Assembly: GCA_000499405.2 (NCBI GenBank)
Contig: HG738140.1
Location: 7,777,560 to 7,841,559 of the forward strand
DNA: 64,000 nt
Direction: 5' to 3'
DNA from: Onchocerca volvulus
Lineage: Eukaryota; Nematoda; Chromadorea; Rhabditida; Onchocercidae
A program made the position numbers and the translations under genes. Numbering within the stretch: position 1 is the stretch's first letter; each line of letters opens with the position of its first letter. A model generated the notes under the pieces. It did not search any database, had not been told where the DNA came from, and saw only the letters and a program-made list of their open reading frames with translations. This document shows, piece by piece, positions 62,086-64,000 of this stretch.

Positions 62086-63360
62086 GTTAGTTTGTCATTT
62101 AGCTTTTTGTCAAATTTAATAATTTAATTTTCAGAATGAACTATTTGAAGCAAAAATTGTAGTCTCTTTATATTTTGCCGTTTTGTCGCTAAAAGAATCT
62201 TCCTTGGTTGTTTGATTTGCTTCGTGAAGACGTAGAATGAGTTAGGATACAAGATGTCAAAATTTTAAAGGCCGGAATTAAATTTTCAAAAGTTTTACAC
62301 AGTTTGAGTCCATTGATAAAAATAGAGTTGATTGATTGCTTAATTAATAAGTTATTTGAAATACTGGAAAATGCAGGAGTAAACAGTTCAGTTAATGAAG
62401 TGTCTTTTCATTACTTCAAGTCTCAAAAGAAAGATTAAATCATTTTAATTCTTGATTATTTTCGAGATTATAGAACCGCCAAAAATTAGAAACGCAAGAT
62501 GCCCCGGGACAAGAGCAAGAAGAGGTAAAATATAAAAAATTAGAAAAAAAAAGCAAAAAAAAGAGAGAAAAAAAGTTAATAACGGTAATCACTAGTAATA
62601 TCTGATCATTCAACACAATATGCATGACTTGAAGACATCTTACATCCATTGTTAACCTTCTTGAGAAAGCCAGAAGTCAAATAGATACCTGTGACAAACT
62701 GTGGTGAATCCTAGTCATTTCATTCGATTCCAAACTCAGAATCATTGGCTAAAACAGAAATACAAACCATCTTAAAGTGATCGCAATTAACTGCATCGCA
62801 ATCGATTGACAAAAAACAGCGACTACTTAAAAGGAACTTGAAAAAAAGTTTAAAGGCGAAATACGTTTGGCTATGCTATCACCTGCTGATTCATTCAAAT
62901 TTATTTCATAGTGACGAATTAGGAATCGAATTAGGAATTCCTTCACATTAACATTCTTGATAAGAAAACTTGCAAAGAAGGAATGACAGAAATACGTAAT
63001 CAAAGTTTTGCTCAATTAAACGATTATAAAAGCAATCTAAAAGAGTGCAAATGATGCTTAATCAATAAATAAATTTCAAAATTGTCAGCTCTAAAAGAAA
63101 AAAATTTAAATTCGAATAATTTTTTACATTCTTTAACTATAAAAATAATTTGATTTCATGGGAATAAAGATGAAACGAACTCAATAGTTCAGTAATTTCA
63201 AGAATGGAAAACAAAAAATTCAAACTTTTAGGCTGCAAAAAAAAAGAAAAAATCGAAAAGAAGGAAAATGAAGAAAAAGAAGGCTTCGAAGGATTCTCCT
63301 GGAGAAGTTTGCTAATTATTTAATTAACCGCTTGAAAATTGTTTATCTTTAGAATGAAGT

Positions 63361-63585
63361 ATGCCCATTTATCTCTCGACAGTTATAATATTTTCCCTCT
63401 TCGCTCTTTTATTTTACAAGTTATTTTCAAAATCAAATGAGTTTTACAGAAGAATGATCTTTCTTATTCATTTCGTGTCGTTTTTGCTATGTGCTACAGT
63501 CTGTCTGAAGAAACATGAGCGAACAAAGTTGATTTTCTCTTTTATTTTCAACTTTATGCTTTTTTTATTCTGTAGTACTCCTTAA
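63361..63585 (+). CDS. Possible N-terminal exon of a membrane protein, runs toward the window end
   Basis: Open frame from ATG with two hydrophobic segments: ILFSLFALLFYKLF-type at residues 7-21 and MIFLIHFVSFLLCATVCL at about 32-49. The second is preceded by EFYRR and followed by KKHERTK. The layout resembles the N-termini of 1-acylglycerol-phosphate acyltransferases, but the catalytic H-x4-D block is not in the window. A TTATCTTTAG acceptor precedes it by 8 bases. The frame probably ends by splicing near AAA|GTTGAT (63527). Confidence 0.28.
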   Translation: MPIYLSTVIIFSLFALLFYKLFSKSNEFYRRMIFLIHFVSFLLCATVCLKKHERTKLIFSFIFNFMLFLFCSTP

Positions 63586-64000
63586 TTATGTTTCGACTCA
63601 GTTTAATCTTTTAAAAAATTTGCAATTTACTAATATTCATGATGAGAATGATTAGAAAGTTTTACTAAAAATAAAAGTTGATTAACATTGTTGAAAAATT
63701 GTGAGAATAATTGTGTATTACCAACAATGTAAAAAAAAAAAAAAAAAGTGCAAAAGTTGAGAATGAACTAGAAAATCAACTTGGTCGGCTGATGTTTGAA
63801 AATCTCTCCATAGAATTTCAAAGTCGCAAATTCATTCTATTAGCTATGTTTTTCAAGCTTTAACTTCATCTTCTCTGAATTATTGGTAGTAAATTTGATG
63901 CCCACAGAGATTAAGAATAATTGAAAAAAAAAAATGCGAATTTCTGTCTGCAAACTTTCGCGAAATATGTGCTTCAGTGCTTTGATACAGTTATTCACTG

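Larger units (their letters stand above)
57702..64000. other. Region upstream of the ETS gene, mostly without recognised genes
   Basis: It is AT-rich, with a TTCACGTA cluster at 59.8 kb, a CTT run near 61250-61270 and poly-A/T tracts near 61596-61645. Two weak plus-strand membrane-like first exons (61957 and 63361) are listed separately. No ETS-gene 5' exon was identified beyond the promoter block. Confidence 0.45.

Noticed and set aside
1..64000. tRNA, rRNA, CRISPR array, bacterial operon or Wolbachia insertion
   Set aside because: No matching conserved boxes, spacer-repeat periodicity or dense coding block was seen on either strand.

Overview
This 64 kb window is about 70 % A+T, has long introns with GT-AG borders and no operon-like bacterial structure. 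The protein families and gene shapes point to a nematode, and the long AT-rich introns suggest a filarial or other clade III worm; that placement is my inference. No rRNA, tRNA, CRISPR or intact transposon was seen.

Four protein-coding genes can be built exon by exon, all on the minus strand. (1) 1768-23129: an agrin orthologue (agr-1 type) of at least 27 exons. Its order is signal peptide, NtA-like domain, eight follistatin/Kazal modules, two laminin-EGF repeats, a ninth Kazal module, a six-Cys module, LamG1, EGF and LamG2. The 3' end is not resolved and may lie in 1-1767 or left of the window. (2) 26925-36940: a Jun bZIP gene, 7 coding exons, 375 aa, with a c-Jun-like JNK docking region, TTTPTPT motif and bZIP. 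(3) 43257-45033: a TMEM53/DUF829 alpha/beta-hydrolase-like protein, 3 exons, 282 aa. (4) 48600-57401: an ERG/FLI1-type ETS factor, 9 exons, 367 aa, with no recognisable Pointed domain. In the Jun, TMEM53 and ETS models every splice phase closes and the total length divides by three. The agrin phases also stay consistent across all 27 exons.

The rest is intron or intergenic DNA with homopolymer tracts, microsatellites, small tandem duplications and a repeat-derived patch at 25.2-25.8 kb that has a partial relative near 35.6 kb. The 6.3 kb upstream of jun holds a tight AP-1/CRE cluster (38850-39004), a candidate autoregulatory element. The right end (57.4-64 kb) has no convincing complete gene, only two weak plus-strand membrane-protein-like first exons.

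The genes are functionally unrelated apart from two transcription factors. I see no undescribed multi-gene system. The most interesting points are the full agrin plan with an NtA-like domain, the optional 36-nt agrin exon, the altered Jun zipper, the PNT-less ERG/FLI factor and the AP-1 cluster upstream of jun.
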